The position numbers and the translations under genes were made by a program. A DNA stretch of 64,000 nucleotides, taken from NCBI GenBank assembly GCA_963796155.1, contig CAWCKT010000046.1:27228-91227 (forward strand), read 5' to 3'. The number at the start of each line of letters is the position of its first letter. Within the stretch, counting starts at the first letter, position 1. The DNA comes from AP-15 sp963796155. GTDB lineage: Bacteria > Pseudomonadota > Alphaproteobacteria > ATCC43930 > CGMCC-115725. Below the pieces are notes generated by a model that was given only the letters and a program-made list of their open reading frames with translations, did not search any database and was not told where the DNA came from. Shown here one piece after another: positions 33,750-42,633 of this stretch.

Positions 33750-36599
33750 CTATTGCAAGGCCTGCTCGACCGCGCGGCTGAGCTTGTCGAGACCCGCGTC
33801 GAGGTGGCCGGTGATGTGCGCGCGCAGAGCCCGCCGGCCGCGCTCCGCGAGAACCTCGAAATCACCCCGCGCCTGCGCCTCCTTAACGATGCCGAAGGTG
33901 TAGGACTGGCCGGGCACGGACAGATCTTCGGGATCCTCGCAGGTGATTTGCAGGAAGACGCCGCTGTTCGGTCCGCCCTTGTAGGCCTGTCCAGTGGAGT
34001 GTTGGAAGCGCGGCCCAAACCCGACACAAGTCGCCGCCTTGGTCCGATCGCGAATCATACGGCGAAGCCGCTGCATGGCATCGATGTGGGCTGCGCTCCG
34101 CTCGATGTAAGCGAGCAGCGCAGCATAATCCCCGGTGCCGAGCCGCCCGAAATGGGCCTTCAGCGCCGCCGTAAGGCTCGATGCCTGCGGCTTTAGAGCT
34201 CCTTCGTTGCGCGCATCGGCGAATAGCTTGATCCCGTCGCCCTCGAAAAACGCTCGCTGCTCAGGCAACGCCTTGCTCTGTTCATAAGCGGCAGTCAGAT
34301 CGCGGGTCTTGACCTTGGCCGCCTCGACATCGGGCTGGTCGAAAGGGTTGATCCTGATGATCGAACCGGCGACAGCCGTCGCCATCTCCCAGCGGAAGAA
34401 CTCTTGCCCGAGCTGCATCCGGTCATGAACCGTGATCCGCACGACCGGATGGCCCGCCGCTTCGAGTGCTGCCACTCCGCGCTCCTGCTCTCCGCCCTGA
34501 TCGGCCGCGAGGCGCAGATAGGCGAACAGACGATCGGTACCGTAGACCGCAGGCGCCCCCAACGGTTCGGCATCAACTGGGACGATCCCCTTGCCGAGCT
34601 TGCCGGTCGATTCGGCTAGGAGCTGCTCGAGCCAGGCGCCAAAATCAGCGAGGCTGTTGGAGGCGAGGATCGTCACTTTGTCGCGCCCGCGGCGCTGGCA
34701 GGTTCCGAGAATTGCGCCGAGGATTACGCCAGGATTCTCGACCGGGGGCGCGCTCGCGGCACAGGACCGCACCATCTCGGCCGTGCTCTCGAGGAAGGCC
34801 TGTGTATCCACTCCGATCGCCGCCGCCGGGACCATGCCGAAATCCGACAGCACCGAATATCGGCCGCCGATGCTCGGCAAGCCGTGAAAGACGCCGCGAA
34901 ACCCCTCGGTCAGCGCTACCTTTTCGAGCGACGAGCCCGGATCGGTGATCGCGACGAAGCGATTTGGCGCCTCTTTCGCGCCCACGGCCCGCGTTGCCCG
35001 CTCGTAAAAATATTGCTTGAAGATGTTCGGCTCGAGCGTGCTGCCGGACTTGCTCGACACCAGGAACAATGTTCGCGCGGGGTTAATACGGGCTTCAAAG
35101 TGGCGGACCTGCTCGGGGTCGGTCGAGTCGAGCACATGCAGGTTCGGGAAGCCGGGCTTGCTGCCGAAGGTCTCGCCGAAGACCTCCGGGCCGAGGCTCG
35201 AACCGCCCATGCCGAGCAACAGCACATCCGTGAACCCGGCGCTCTTCACGTCGTCGGCAAAGCTCTGGAGGTGAGCAACGCCCTTGAGTTGCTTGTCGAC
35301 GATCTCCAGCCATCCGAGCCAATTGGCCTCGTCCGTTTCGGTCCACAGTGAAGCGTCGGCGGCCCACAACCGTCTGACCTTGCCCTCCTTGCGCCAATCC
35401 TCGAGCGCCGCCTGGACATCTTTGTCCAATTCTTCGGGCAGTTTATGGCTCATCGGGTTGAGCTTGCTGCCGAGCACGGTGCGGCGTTTCTTTTGCACTG
35501 CGGCGTAGAGCTGGTCGGCGGCGTCGGCGAACAGCCGCACGCCATCCTCGACCAGCTTTGATGTCACGGCGTCGATCGAGATGCCGGCCCTCGGAAGTGC
35601 ATCCATGACCCCTTCGGCAACGGCGATGTCCTCTTCCAGGCTGTACCGAGCACGCCCATGGTCGCGGTACGCATCCATCGTCGGCGGCGGCATCGTGTTG
35701 ACCGTGTCGGGGCCGATCAGCTCGTCGACATAAAGGATGTCGCTATACGCCTTGTTTTTGGTCCCCGTGCTCGCCCAGAGGAGCCGCTGTGTCTGCGCGC
35801 CTTGTTGGGCGAGGCGCTGCCAGCGCTCGTTCGCGTAAGTTCTTTTATAGAGCTGATAGGCAAGCTTGGCGTTGGCGATCGCCACCTTGCCCTTCAGCGC
35901 CTGCAAGCGCGCCTTCTCGGCCGGCTCCGCAGTCGCGGCGATACGTTTGTCGAGCTCGTCATCAACGAGCGTGTCGATCCTGCTGACAAAGAAGCTCGCG
36001 ACACTCGAGACCTTGTGCGGGTCGCCACCCTTTTTGGCGAATGCTTCGAGCCCGGAAATGTAGGCCTCGGCGACATCGGCATAGACCTGCTGTGAAAACA
36101 GCAAGGTCACATTGACGTTGATCCCCTCGCCGATCAGTGTCCGGATCGCCGTGAGCCCCGGCTTGGTACCGGGTACCTTGACCATCAGGTTGCGGCGATT
36201 GACCTCGTGCCACAGCCGGCGGGCTTCCTCGATCGTCTCGTGCGTGCTCATCGCCAGATAGGGCGAGACTTCGAGGCTGATAAAGCCGTCGCGCCGCTGC
36301 GTCTGCTCATAAACCGAGTTCAGCGTGTCGGCCCCCTCCTGGATGTCGCGCACCGCGAGATCCTCGAACAGCGCGCCGGGATCAAGATCCCCGGAAGCTT
36401 CAGCCGAGGCAATCAGAGCGTCGTAATCGTCACCATGACCAATTGCCTTTTCGAAGATCGAGGGGTTCGAGGTGACGCCGCGCAGGCCGTCCTCGGCGAT
36501 CAGCTTGGCGAGCCCTCCGCTTTTCAACAAATCGCGGCTGACGAAGTCGAGCCACACCGATTGCCCGTATTCCTGAAGGGTTCTCAAAGGATTGGCCAT
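33750..36599 (-). CDS. Bifunctional transaldolase/glucose-6-phosphate isomerase fusion
   Basis: A 949-residue fusion. Residues about 1-370 are transaldolase (WLDFVSRDLL, GVTSNPSIFEKAI, Schiff-base lysine in NLMVKVPGTKPG). Residues about 390-949 are glucose-6-phosphate isomerase (LLGMGGSSLGPEVF, FLVSSKSGSTLEPN, QGGEQERG). The two joined activities link the sedoheptulose/fructose-6-phosphate branch to glucose-6-phosphate, the substrate of zwf encoded next. Fusions of this kind are known in acetic acid bacteria and other alphaproteobacteria. It lies 5 bp after tkt and 11 bp before zwf. Confidence 0.95.
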   Translation of the reverse strand: MANPLRTLQEYGQSVWLDFVSRDLLKSGGLAKLIAEDGLRGVTSNPSIFEKAIGHGDDYDALIASAEASGDLDPGALFEDLAVRDIQEGADTLNSVYEQTQRRDGFISLEVSPYLAMSTHETIEEARRLWHEVNRRNLMVKVPGTKPGLTAIRTLIGEGINVNVTLLFSQQVYADVAEAYISGLEAFAKKGGDPHKVSSVASFFVSRIDTLVDDELDKRIAATAEPAEKARLQALKGKVAIANAKLAYQLYKRTYANERWQRLAQQGAQTQRLLWASTGTKNKAYSDILYVDELIGPDTVNTMPPPTMDAYRDHGRARYSLEEDIAVAEGVMDALPRAGISIDAVTSKLVEDGVRLFADAADQLYAAVQKKRRTVLGSKLNPMSHKLPEELDKDVQAALEDWRKEGKVRRLWAADASLWTETDEANWLGWLEIVDKQLKGVAHLQSFADDVKSAGFTDVLLLGMGGSSLGPEVFGETFGSKPGFPNLHVLDSTDPEQVRHFEARINPARTLFLVSSKSGSTLEPNIFKQYFYERATRAVGAKEAPNRFVAITDPGSSLEKVALTEGFRGVFHGLPSIGGRYSVLSDFGMVPAAAIGVDTQAFLESTAEMVRSCAASAPPVENPGVILGAILGTCQRRGRDKVTILASNSLADFGAWLEQLLAESTGKLGKGIVPVDAEPLGAPAVYGTDRLFAYLRLAADQGGEQERGVAALEAAGHPVVRITVHDRMQLGQEFFRWEMATAVAGSIIRINPFDQPDVEAAKVKTRDLTAAYEQSKALPEQRAFFEGDGIKLFADARNEGALKPQASSLTAALKAHFGRLGTGDYAALLAYIERSAAHIDAMQRLRRMIRDRTKAATCVGFGPRFQHSTGQAYKGGPNSGVFLQITCEDPEDLSVPGQSYTFGIVKEAQARGDFEVLAERGRRALRAHITGHLDAGLDKLSRAVEQALQ

Positions 36600-36604
36600 G
36601 CCTG

Positions 36605-38671
36605 CTACTCCCCGCGCGACAGTTGCTGCTTGGCAGCCGCATAGACGTTGTCGCCGGTGAACCCGAATTTGACCAGCAGCTCCTTCAACGGCGCCGAGGC
36701 GCCGAAGGTCCTCATGCCGAGGATCGTGCCGCGCAGCCCCGTATAGCGCTCCCAGCCGAGGGTGGAAGCTTGCTCGACCGCGACCCGACGCGTGACTTCG
36801 GGCGGCAGGACCGTCGCGCGATAAGCATCGTCCTGCTGCTCGAACAATTCCCAGGACGGCATACTGACGACCCTCGCCGCGACCCCTTCGGCTGTCAGTT
36901 TCTCATAGACCTCGACGCAAAGTCTCAGCTCGCTTCCCGTGCCCATCAGGATCACATCCGGCTTGCCCTTCGCCGCATCCGCGAGAATATAGGCGCCGCG
37001 CCGGACACCGCTTGCCGAAGCATAGCGTGTGCGGTCGAAGGTCGGCAGGTTCTGCCGGCTGAGGATCAGGCAGGCCGGCTGGTGCTTGAGCCCGAGGACC
37101 ACGCGCCAAGCCTCAGCCACCTCGTTGGCATCGGCCGGCCGCAACACAATCAGCCCGGGGATGCTGCGCAATGCCGCGAGCTGCTCGACCGGCTGATGGG
37201 TCGGGCCGTCCTCTCCTACTCCGATCGAATCATGGGTGAACGCATAAGCGACCGGGAGTTCCATGATCGCGCCAAGCCGGATCGGCGGCTTCATGTAATC
37301 CGAAAATATCAGGAACCCCGAGCCGAACGGCCGTAATTTCGACAGCGAGAGACCGTTGCAGATCGAGCCCATGGCGTGCTCGCGGACGCCGAAGTGGAAG
37401 TTTCTGCCGCCATAGTTATCCTCTTCGAAATCACCGGCGCCTTCGAAAGTAAGGCGCGTCTTTGTCGACGGCGCGAGATCGGCAGCACCGCCGAGAAGCC
37501 ACGGAAGACGCGGCGCGATCGCGTTCAAAACCCGGGCCGAGGAGTCGCGACTGGCGACCCCGTTAGGATCGGCGGGGAAGACCGGGATGTCCGTGTCCCA
37601 GCCCTCGGGGAGGTCCCGCCGCTGCATGCGTTCGCACGCGTCGGCCAACTCGGGGTGGGCGCTCCGGTAGCGCTCAAACAGCGCCAGCCACTCCGTCCGG
37701 AGCTTCTTTCCGCGAGCCCCGAATGTCGACGCGAAGTGCTCGTACACGCCATCCGGCACCAGAAATTTCGCGTCCTCGGGCCACCCGTATGAGCGCTTCG
37801 CCAGCTTGACTTCTTCCTCGCCCAGCGGCTCGCCGTGAGCGCCCGAGGTATCTTGCTTGTGCGGCGCGCCGTAACCGATATGGCTCTCAATGATGATCAG
37901 GCTCGGCCGATCGTCGATGTGCTTGGCGATCGCGATCGCGTCGGCGACCCGCTCACGATCGTTGGCGTCGCTGACCCGCTGTACGTGCCAGCGATAGGCG
38001 AGAAACCGCCCGGCGACGTCCTCGCTGAACGCGAGTGCGGTATTGCCCTCGATCGTGATGTGGTTGCTGTCGTAGATCCAGCAGAGATTGCCGAGCTGCA
38101 AGTGGCCGGCCAGCGAGGCGGCCTCGCTGGAGACCCCCTCCATCATGCAGCCGTCGCCGCACAGCGCGAAGACGTCGTAATCGAACAGCGTAAATCCGGG
38201 CTTGTTGAAGTGCCGCGCCAGCCAGTCCGCCGCGATCGCCATGCCGACGCTGGTGGCGATCCCTTGGCCGAGCGGCCCCGTCGTCGTCTCGACGCCCGAG
38301 GTCAAGTGGTACTCGGGGTGACCGGGACACTTGCTGCCGAGCTGGCGAAAGTGCTTCAGATCGTCGAGCGACACCGTAGGGGTGCCGAGCCGCTCGTACT
38401 TTTCGTTGACCGATTTGACCCCGGTCAGGTGCAGCATCGAATAGAGCAAGGTTGAGGCATGGCCGTTGGACAGCACAAAGCGGTCGCGGTTCGGCCAGAT
38501 CGGATCCTCCGGATCGAAACGGAGGAAGTCCTGCCACAGCGTGTAGACGACCGGCGCCATTCCCATCGGCGTGCCCGGATGGCCGGATTTCGCCTGCTGA
38601 ACCGCATCGATGCACAGGGTGCGAATGGTGTTGACGCAGATCTCGTCGATCGAACCGCGTGGCGCCATCAT
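36605..38671 (-). CDS. tkt: Transketolase
   Basis: A 688-residue thiamine diphosphate enzyme transferring two-carbon units between sugar phosphates. Signatures are SGHPGTPMGMAP, the cofactor motif CGDGCMMEGVSSEAASLAG and DSIGVGEDGPTHQP. ATG 38671 (MMAPRGSIDEICV) follows GAGGGACAAC; an in-frame start at 38902 would add 77 non-family residues. First gene of the operon tkt, tal-pgi, zwf, rpe, rpiA. The 351 bp upstream (38672-39022) have no gene; ATGAC and GTCAT arms separated by TCGG near 38963 form a small dyad of unknown meaning. Confidence 0.97.
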   Translation of the reverse strand: MMAPRGSIDEICVNTIRTLCIDAVQQAKSGHPGTPMGMAPVVYTLWQDFLRFDPEDPIWPNRDRFVLSNGHASTLLYSMLHLTGVKSVNEKYERLGTPTVSLDDLKHFRQLGSKCPGHPEYHLTSGVETTTGPLGQGIATSVGMAIAADWLARHFNKPGFTLFDYDVFALCGDGCMMEGVSSEAASLAGHLQLGNLCWIYDSNHITIEGNTALAFSEDVAGRFLAYRWHVQRVSDANDRERVADAIAIAKHIDDRPSLIIIESHIGYGAPHKQDTSGAHGEPLGEEEVKLAKRSYGWPEDAKFLVPDGVYEHFASTFGARGKKLRTEWLALFERYRSAHPELADACERMQRRDLPEGWDTDIPVFPADPNGVASRDSSARVLNAIAPRLPWLLGGAADLAPSTKTRLTFEGAGDFEEDNYGGRNFHFGVREHAMGSICNGLSLSKLRPFGSGFLIFSDYMKPPIRLGAIMELPVAYAFTHDSIGVGEDGPTHQPVEQLAALRSIPGLIVLRPADANEVAEAWRVVLGLKHQPACLILSRQNLPTFDRTRYASASGVRRGAYILADAAKGKPDVILMGTGSELRLCVEVYEKLTAEGVAARVVSMPSWELFEQQDDAYRATVLPPEVTRRVAVEQASTLGWERYTGLRGTILGMRTFGASAPLKELLVKFGFTGDNVYAAAKQQLSRGE

Positions 38672-39022
38672 GTTGTCCCTCGGAGAGTTAATACCGTGCA
38701 TTCGCTGCGGCCGGAGGAGAACGCCAGCGGTGCCGCCGATGATCCCCTCTATTGGCCGATCGCCGGTCATCTTTCTGTCGGTCTCCGGTCGACGAAGGAC
38801 TCCCCGGTGAAGCGGGGCGGCCAGATGTCGTCCGACTGGCTTCAAGCCGGCACTCGAAACGCCCAGGATGACGACCGATGGCCCCCGACGCCGCCGCTCC
38901 ATCGCGCCCCCAGGAAAGAATATCCGTAGCGCTTACGTGTGGCGCATCGCGTCAGCGGCAAGATGACTCGGGTCATTCTCGAAAATTTGATGCGGCTAGC
39001 CAAAAAATTGTGACGGTTGAGT

Positions 39023-39490
39023 TCAGCCGGAACCTTCGAGGCTTCCCCGGAACAGCGCCGGCCCGCTCGGCTCGGGCGACGGCGAGCCGCCGGCGGGTTC
39101 GAGTGTGACCTCGAGCTCGCCTTCGCCCGTCAACAGCCGCGCATTTTCCGGCGTCACCGCAATCCGCTTGCGCGCCGACCGCGGCAGCAGGCCGAGCGGC
39201 CGTGGCGCTGCGCCATCCGGCACCAACAGCCAGAGCTGGTAGTCACGATCCGCCGGAACCGATTGCGGGCGCAGGCTGTCGGCAGCGATCTGATGGGCGT
39301 CGCGGGCAAGGCGGATCGCCCAGATCGGGCGCTGCTGGCCGTCGCGCACCACGGCGATGACCGGCATGGCCGAAAAATCCGGCGGTTCGCGGGCGATGAT
39401 CGCGGCGACGAGAAGGCCCAGCGATAACGTCGCCAGAACCGCGGCTCCCCGACGCCACAAGACGACGCTGCTCCACAGTCTCGCGGGCAC
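39023..39490 (-). pseudogene. RskA-like anti-sigma factor C-terminal domain, N-terminus missing
   Basis: About 155 residues: a membrane helix (AAVLATLSLGLLVAAII) and a periplasmic domain with RDYQLWLLVPDGAAPRPLG, then LEVTLEPAGGSP and GPALFRGSL, typical of the RskA C-terminal domain. The cytoplasmic zinc-finger-like sigma-binding region that normally precedes the helix is absent, with an in-frame stop a few codons upstream of GTG 39490. Sequence just upstream belongs to an unrelated permease remnant, so the 5' half was lost in a rearrangement. It could not hold a sigma factor as it stands. Confidence 0.6.
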
Positions 39491-39497
39491 GGCGGTG

Positions 39498-39815
39498 CTA
39501 GCTCAGGCACGAATCGATCGGGTCGTCCAATCCGCCGAGGCGGTTGAACGACGGGACCACGTTAAACATCGCGAGGGCCGGCCACGGCGCCATCCACGAC
39601 GTCTGCGAGGGAATCACCCGCATCTGATCGATCATTCGCATCAAGACACCATCCACAAAGCCGCCAAGATAGCCGGTGAGGAGCCTGAGCGGCACCGCGA
39701 ACGCGATCGCGATCCACACCGAGACGAGCCTCGCCGGGATCGAGGCGCAGGTTCCCCACGCGACGCGCGACAAGACGTCGCAACCAAGGTCGTCGGTGCC
39801 AAAGAGATATTGCGT
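39498..39815 (-). pseudogene. DppC-like peptide ABC transporter permease remnant with internal deletion
   Basis: The minus strand reads QYLFGTDDLGCDVLSRVAW, RLVSVWIAIAFAVPL, LLTGYLGGFVDGVLMR and MIDQMRVIPSQT, the N-terminal core of DppC/OppC-type permeases. Without a frame change it continues into PWPALAMFNVVPSFNRLG and LDDPIDSCLS, like the C-terminal end of the same family. About 130 residues between them, including the EAA loop, are missing. In-frame stops lie just upstream. This is a deletion remnant, not a working permease. Confidence 0.6.
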
Positions 39816-39907
39816 GGAACGCGACCTACCCGGTCAACCGGGGGAAAGTTCCCTTCGCGCCGGTCCGCGACGATAAAATCGGGCCGGCACAAACGGGATG
39901 CAAGACG

Positions 39908-41173
39908 ATGCCGGCGAACGGGGTAAAGCGGGTAGGCGTGATCGGGGCCGGCATGGTCGGTCTATGCACGGCGAGCTGGCTGCAGCGCGACGGCCACAGC
40001 ATCTTTCTGATCGAGGCGGGCGAGCCGGGTAGGGGCGCGTCGTTCGGCAATGCCGGCTGCTTCAACGGTTCCTCAGTGACGCCGGTGTCGATGCCCGGTG
40101 TGGTCCGGAACGTGCCACGTTGGCTCTTCGATCCGCTGGGTCCGTTGGCGCTGCGCTGGAGCTATCTCCCGGCGATCACTCCCTGGCTCGTCCGCTTCAT
40201 CCGCGCGGGCACCCCGGAAAAGGTGCGCGCACAAGCTCGCGCCTTGCGCCCGCTCGTCGGCCCGTCCCTCGAAGCACTGCAGCCGCTGATCAGCGCCGCG
40301 GGCGCCCAGGATCTGGTGCACCGGCTCGGCCATCTCTACGTCTATCGCTCCGAAGAAAGTCGAGAAAAAGATCGCCTCGCCTGGGAGTTGCGTCGGGAGA
40401 ACGGGGTCGAGATCGACGAATTCGACGCCGATGAACTGCGCCAGCTCGAACCGGCGCTGTCGCGCGATTATGTCCGCGGCGTTCTCGTCCGTGAGAACGG
40501 GCATACCTCGAACCCGCTCGGACTTGTCGAACGTCTCCTTGAGCAGTTCTTGCGCTCGGGCGGCGAGATCGTACACGCGAGAGCCACCGGATTTCGCCTC
40601 AACAGCGGCCGGATCATGGCGATCCAAACCGACCAGGGCGATCTTTCGGCCGATGCCGCGATCGTCTGTGCCGGCGCCTATTCAAAGCCACTCGCCGCTG
40701 CGCTCGGCGACCGCGTGCCGCTCGAGACCGAGCGCGGCTATCACTTGATGATCCGTGATCCCGAGGTCATGCCGCGAACCCCGACCGCCGATGCCGACGG
40801 CAAGTTCGTTGCGACGCCGATGGAAACCGGGCTGCGCTTCGCGGGCACCGTCGAACTCGCGGGTCTCGCCGCGCCCCCCGATTGGCGGCGCGCCCAAATC
40901 CTCCTCGCGCAGGGCCGCAAGATGCTGCCGGGGCTCGCGGCCTCGCACCCGGAGGATCGGATCTCGATGTGGATGGGCCATCGCCCGAGCCTTCCGGACT
41001 CGCTGCCGGTCCTCGGCCGCTCCCGGGCCACCCCTGATGTGGTCTACGCCTTCGGCCATGGTCATGTCGGGATGACCGCGGCGCCGATGACCGGCAAGGT
41101 CGTCGCCGACCTCGTCGCCGGCCGGTCCCCGTCGATCGATATCGCCCCGTTTGCGCCAAGCCGGTTCGGCTGA
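39908..41173 (+). CDS. FAD-dependent D-amino-acid dehydrogenase (DadA-like)
   Basis: A 421-residue DAO-family flavoenzyme. The FAD-binding motif is VGVIGAGMVGLCTASWL, followed by GASFGNAGCFN, typical of DadA. The C-terminal part has HGHVGMTAAPMTGKVVADL. It likely oxidises a D-amino acid to the keto acid and passes electrons to the respiratory chain; the exact substrate is open. ATG 39908 is close to the first strand. It ends 21 bp before the convergent TetR gene. Confidence 0.85.
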   Translation: MPANGVKRVGVIGAGMVGLCTASWLQRDGHSIFLIEAGEPGRGASFGNAGCFNGSSVTPVSMPGVVRNVPRWLFDPLGPLALRWSYLPAITPWLVRFIRAGTPEKVRAQARALRPLVGPSLEALQPLISAAGAQDLVHRLGHLYVYRSEESREKDRLAWELRRENGVEIDEFDADELRQLEPALSRDYVRGVLVRENGHTSNPLGLVERLLEQFLRSGGEIVHARATGFRLNSGRIMAIQTDQGDLSADAAIVCAGAYSKPLAAALGDRVPLETERGYHLMIRDPEVMPRTPTADADGKFVATPMETGLRFAGTVELAGLAAPPDWRRAQILLAQGRKMLPGLAASHPEDRISMWMGHRPSLPDSLPVLGRSRATPDVVYAFGHGHVGMTAAPMTGKVVADLVAGRSPSIDIAPFAPSRFG

Positions 41174-41194
41174 AGAGTTCGCGCCCTTCTCGTA

Positions 41195-41821
41195 TCAGCT
41201 TTGCGCGGTATGGGCGCGGATCAGCGCGGCGAGCCAGAGGCGGAAGCGGCGGTCCGTCTCGGTCGTTGCCGGCAGACCGGCGCTGCGGTGCAGCTGCCCG
41301 CCGAACAGCGCATCGCCGAAGGCGGCGGTTGCGACCAGGTAAATCAGCGAATCGGTGTCCTCGCGGGCGATTGCAGCGTGAGGCGGTGCCGTGGCGATGC
41401 GGCGGGCATGCAGGCTGTCGGCGATGTCGCGCATGATCATCTGGGTCCCCTCCGCGCCGCCGCCGGTGTCGATGGTGGCGAGCCAAGCCAGCCGCTGCGC
41501 CAACCCATCACGGAAGGCGTCGAACACCCGGTCGAGCTGCTCCTCGATCGAGTATTCGCCCGATGCCATCGCGGCGACCAGGTTGTCCCGCAACTCGGCA
41601 ACCGCCTGCCGGGTCAGCGCGCGGACGAGCCCCTCGCGGCTGCCGAAATGGTGCAAAATCAGCGGATGGGAGATACCCGCGGCGGCGGCGATATCCTGCA
41701 GCCTGAGCCCCTCGGGTCCGGTGCTCGCGATCAGCGCCTGCGCCGTCTCCAGGATCAGCCGGCGCGCTTCTTCCGGTGTGCGGCGCACGCGTTTTTCTCG
41801 CTTAGCGATCGCTATTGACAT
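41195..41821 (-). CDS. TetR-family transcriptional regulator
   Basis: A 208-residue repressor. The N-terminal helix-turn-helix has LQDIAAAAGISHPLILHHFGSREGLVRA; the C-terminal ligand domain is not classifiable. ATG 41821 lies inside the TGACA/TGTCA dyad at 41816-41829; GTG 41788 is an alternative start that would leave that dyad free. It is divergent from coq4, so it probably represses that gene and itself. Confidence 0.88.
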   Translation of the reverse strand: MSIAIAKREKRVRRTPEEARRLILETAQALIASTGPEGLRLQDIAAAAGISHPLILHHFGSREGLVRALTRQAVAELRDNLVAAMASGEYSIEEQLDRVFDAFRDGLAQRLAWLATIDTGGGAEGTQMIMRDIADSLHARRIATAPPHAAIAREDTDSLIYLVATAAFGDALFGGQLHRSAGLPATTETDRRFRLWLAALIRAHTAQS

Positions 41822-41843
41822 TATTGTCAGTATGCTCCATTTT
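41815..41843 (+). promoter_or_regulatory. Promoter and TetR operator-like dyad ahead of coq4
   Basis: TTGACA (41815-41820), 17 bases, then CATTTT (41838-41843) form a plausible promoter for coq4. The dyad TGACA-TTAT-TGTCA at 41816-41829 overlaps its -35 box, the expected position for a TetR repressor site. GAGGACAAAGCC precedes the coq4 ATG. Confidence 0.55.
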
Positions 41844-41874
41844 TATCCGATCGAGTCCAACCGAGGACAAAGCC

Positions 41875-42633
41875 ATGTCGCAGCCCGCCAGCCCCCGCCT
41901 GCATCCGATCGCGGCACTCCGTGCCGTTCGCCAGCTGATGCGCAGCAGAGAGGATACCCAACAGGTATTTCTGCTGATCGAGGCGCTTCGCGGCAGGACC
42001 ACGCTGCGCCAATTCGCGCGCTTTCGCCAGACGGAAACCGGCCGAGCCGTACTCGGCGAACATCGCCGCCTGCTCGACCGGCTCAGCGACCGGGCGAGCC
42101 TGGCAGCATTGCCCGCCGGCACGCTCGGGCGCGCCTATTACGATTTCATGGCGGCCGAGAACCTGTCGGCCGAGGCTCTGGTCGAGCTGTCGAAGATCAC
42201 ACGGCCGCCGGCCGCCGATGACGTGACGCTGTTCCGCGAGCGCAACCGCGAGATGCACGACCTGCTCCACGTCGTGACCGGGTATGGCCGCGACCCGCTT
42301 GGCGAAGCCTGCCTCGTCGCCTTCTCTTATGCGCAGACCGGGCTCAAGGGCTTTGCCGTCATCGCCCTCTACGCCGCCCGCAAGATCTCCCGCGCGCGCC
42401 CCGACCAGCCGGTGCGCCGCGCCGTGTTCGAAGGCTATCGCCACGGCCGCGGCGCCGGATGGCTGCCGGGCGCCGATTGGGAGGCGTCGCTGGCCCAGCC
42501 GGTCGAGGCAATCCGTGCGCAATTCGGGGTGAAACCCCCAACGTATTACCAGACGGTCCTGGCCGCGCTGCGCAGCCGTAAGGACGAAGCGAGTGCGGGC
42601 TACGCTGACCCTTCGATGCAGCCCACCTCGTAG
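41875..42633 (+). CDS. COQ4-family protein (ubiquinone biosynthesis)
   Basis: A 252-residue COQ4 homologue. The metal-binding motif HDxxHx11E is intact as HDLLHVVTGYGRDPLGE. Other family segments are YYDFMAAENLSAEALVE and FSYAQTGLKGFAVI. COQ4 supports oxidative decarboxylation and assembly in ubiquinone synthesis in eukaryotes; bacterial relatives are less studied. ATG 41875 has a good ribosome site. The 3' end overlaps the convergent ornithine decarboxylase gene by 34 bp. Confidence 0.88.
   Translation: MSQPASPRLHPIAALRAVRQLMRSREDTQQVFLLIEALRGRTTLRQFARFRQTETGRAVLGEHRRLLDRLSDRASLAALPAGTLGRAYYDFMAAENLSAEALVELSKITRPPAADDVTLFRERNREMHDLLHVVTGYGRDPLGEACLVAFSYAQTGLKGFAVIALYAARKISRARPDQPVRRAVFEGYRHGRGAGWLPGADWEASLAQPVEAIRAQFGVKPPTYYQTVLAALRSRKDEASAGYADPSMQPTS

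Noticed and set aside
38672..38902. N-terminal extension of transketolase
   Set aside because: The extra 77 residues have no family similarity and ATG 38671 has its own ribosome site.
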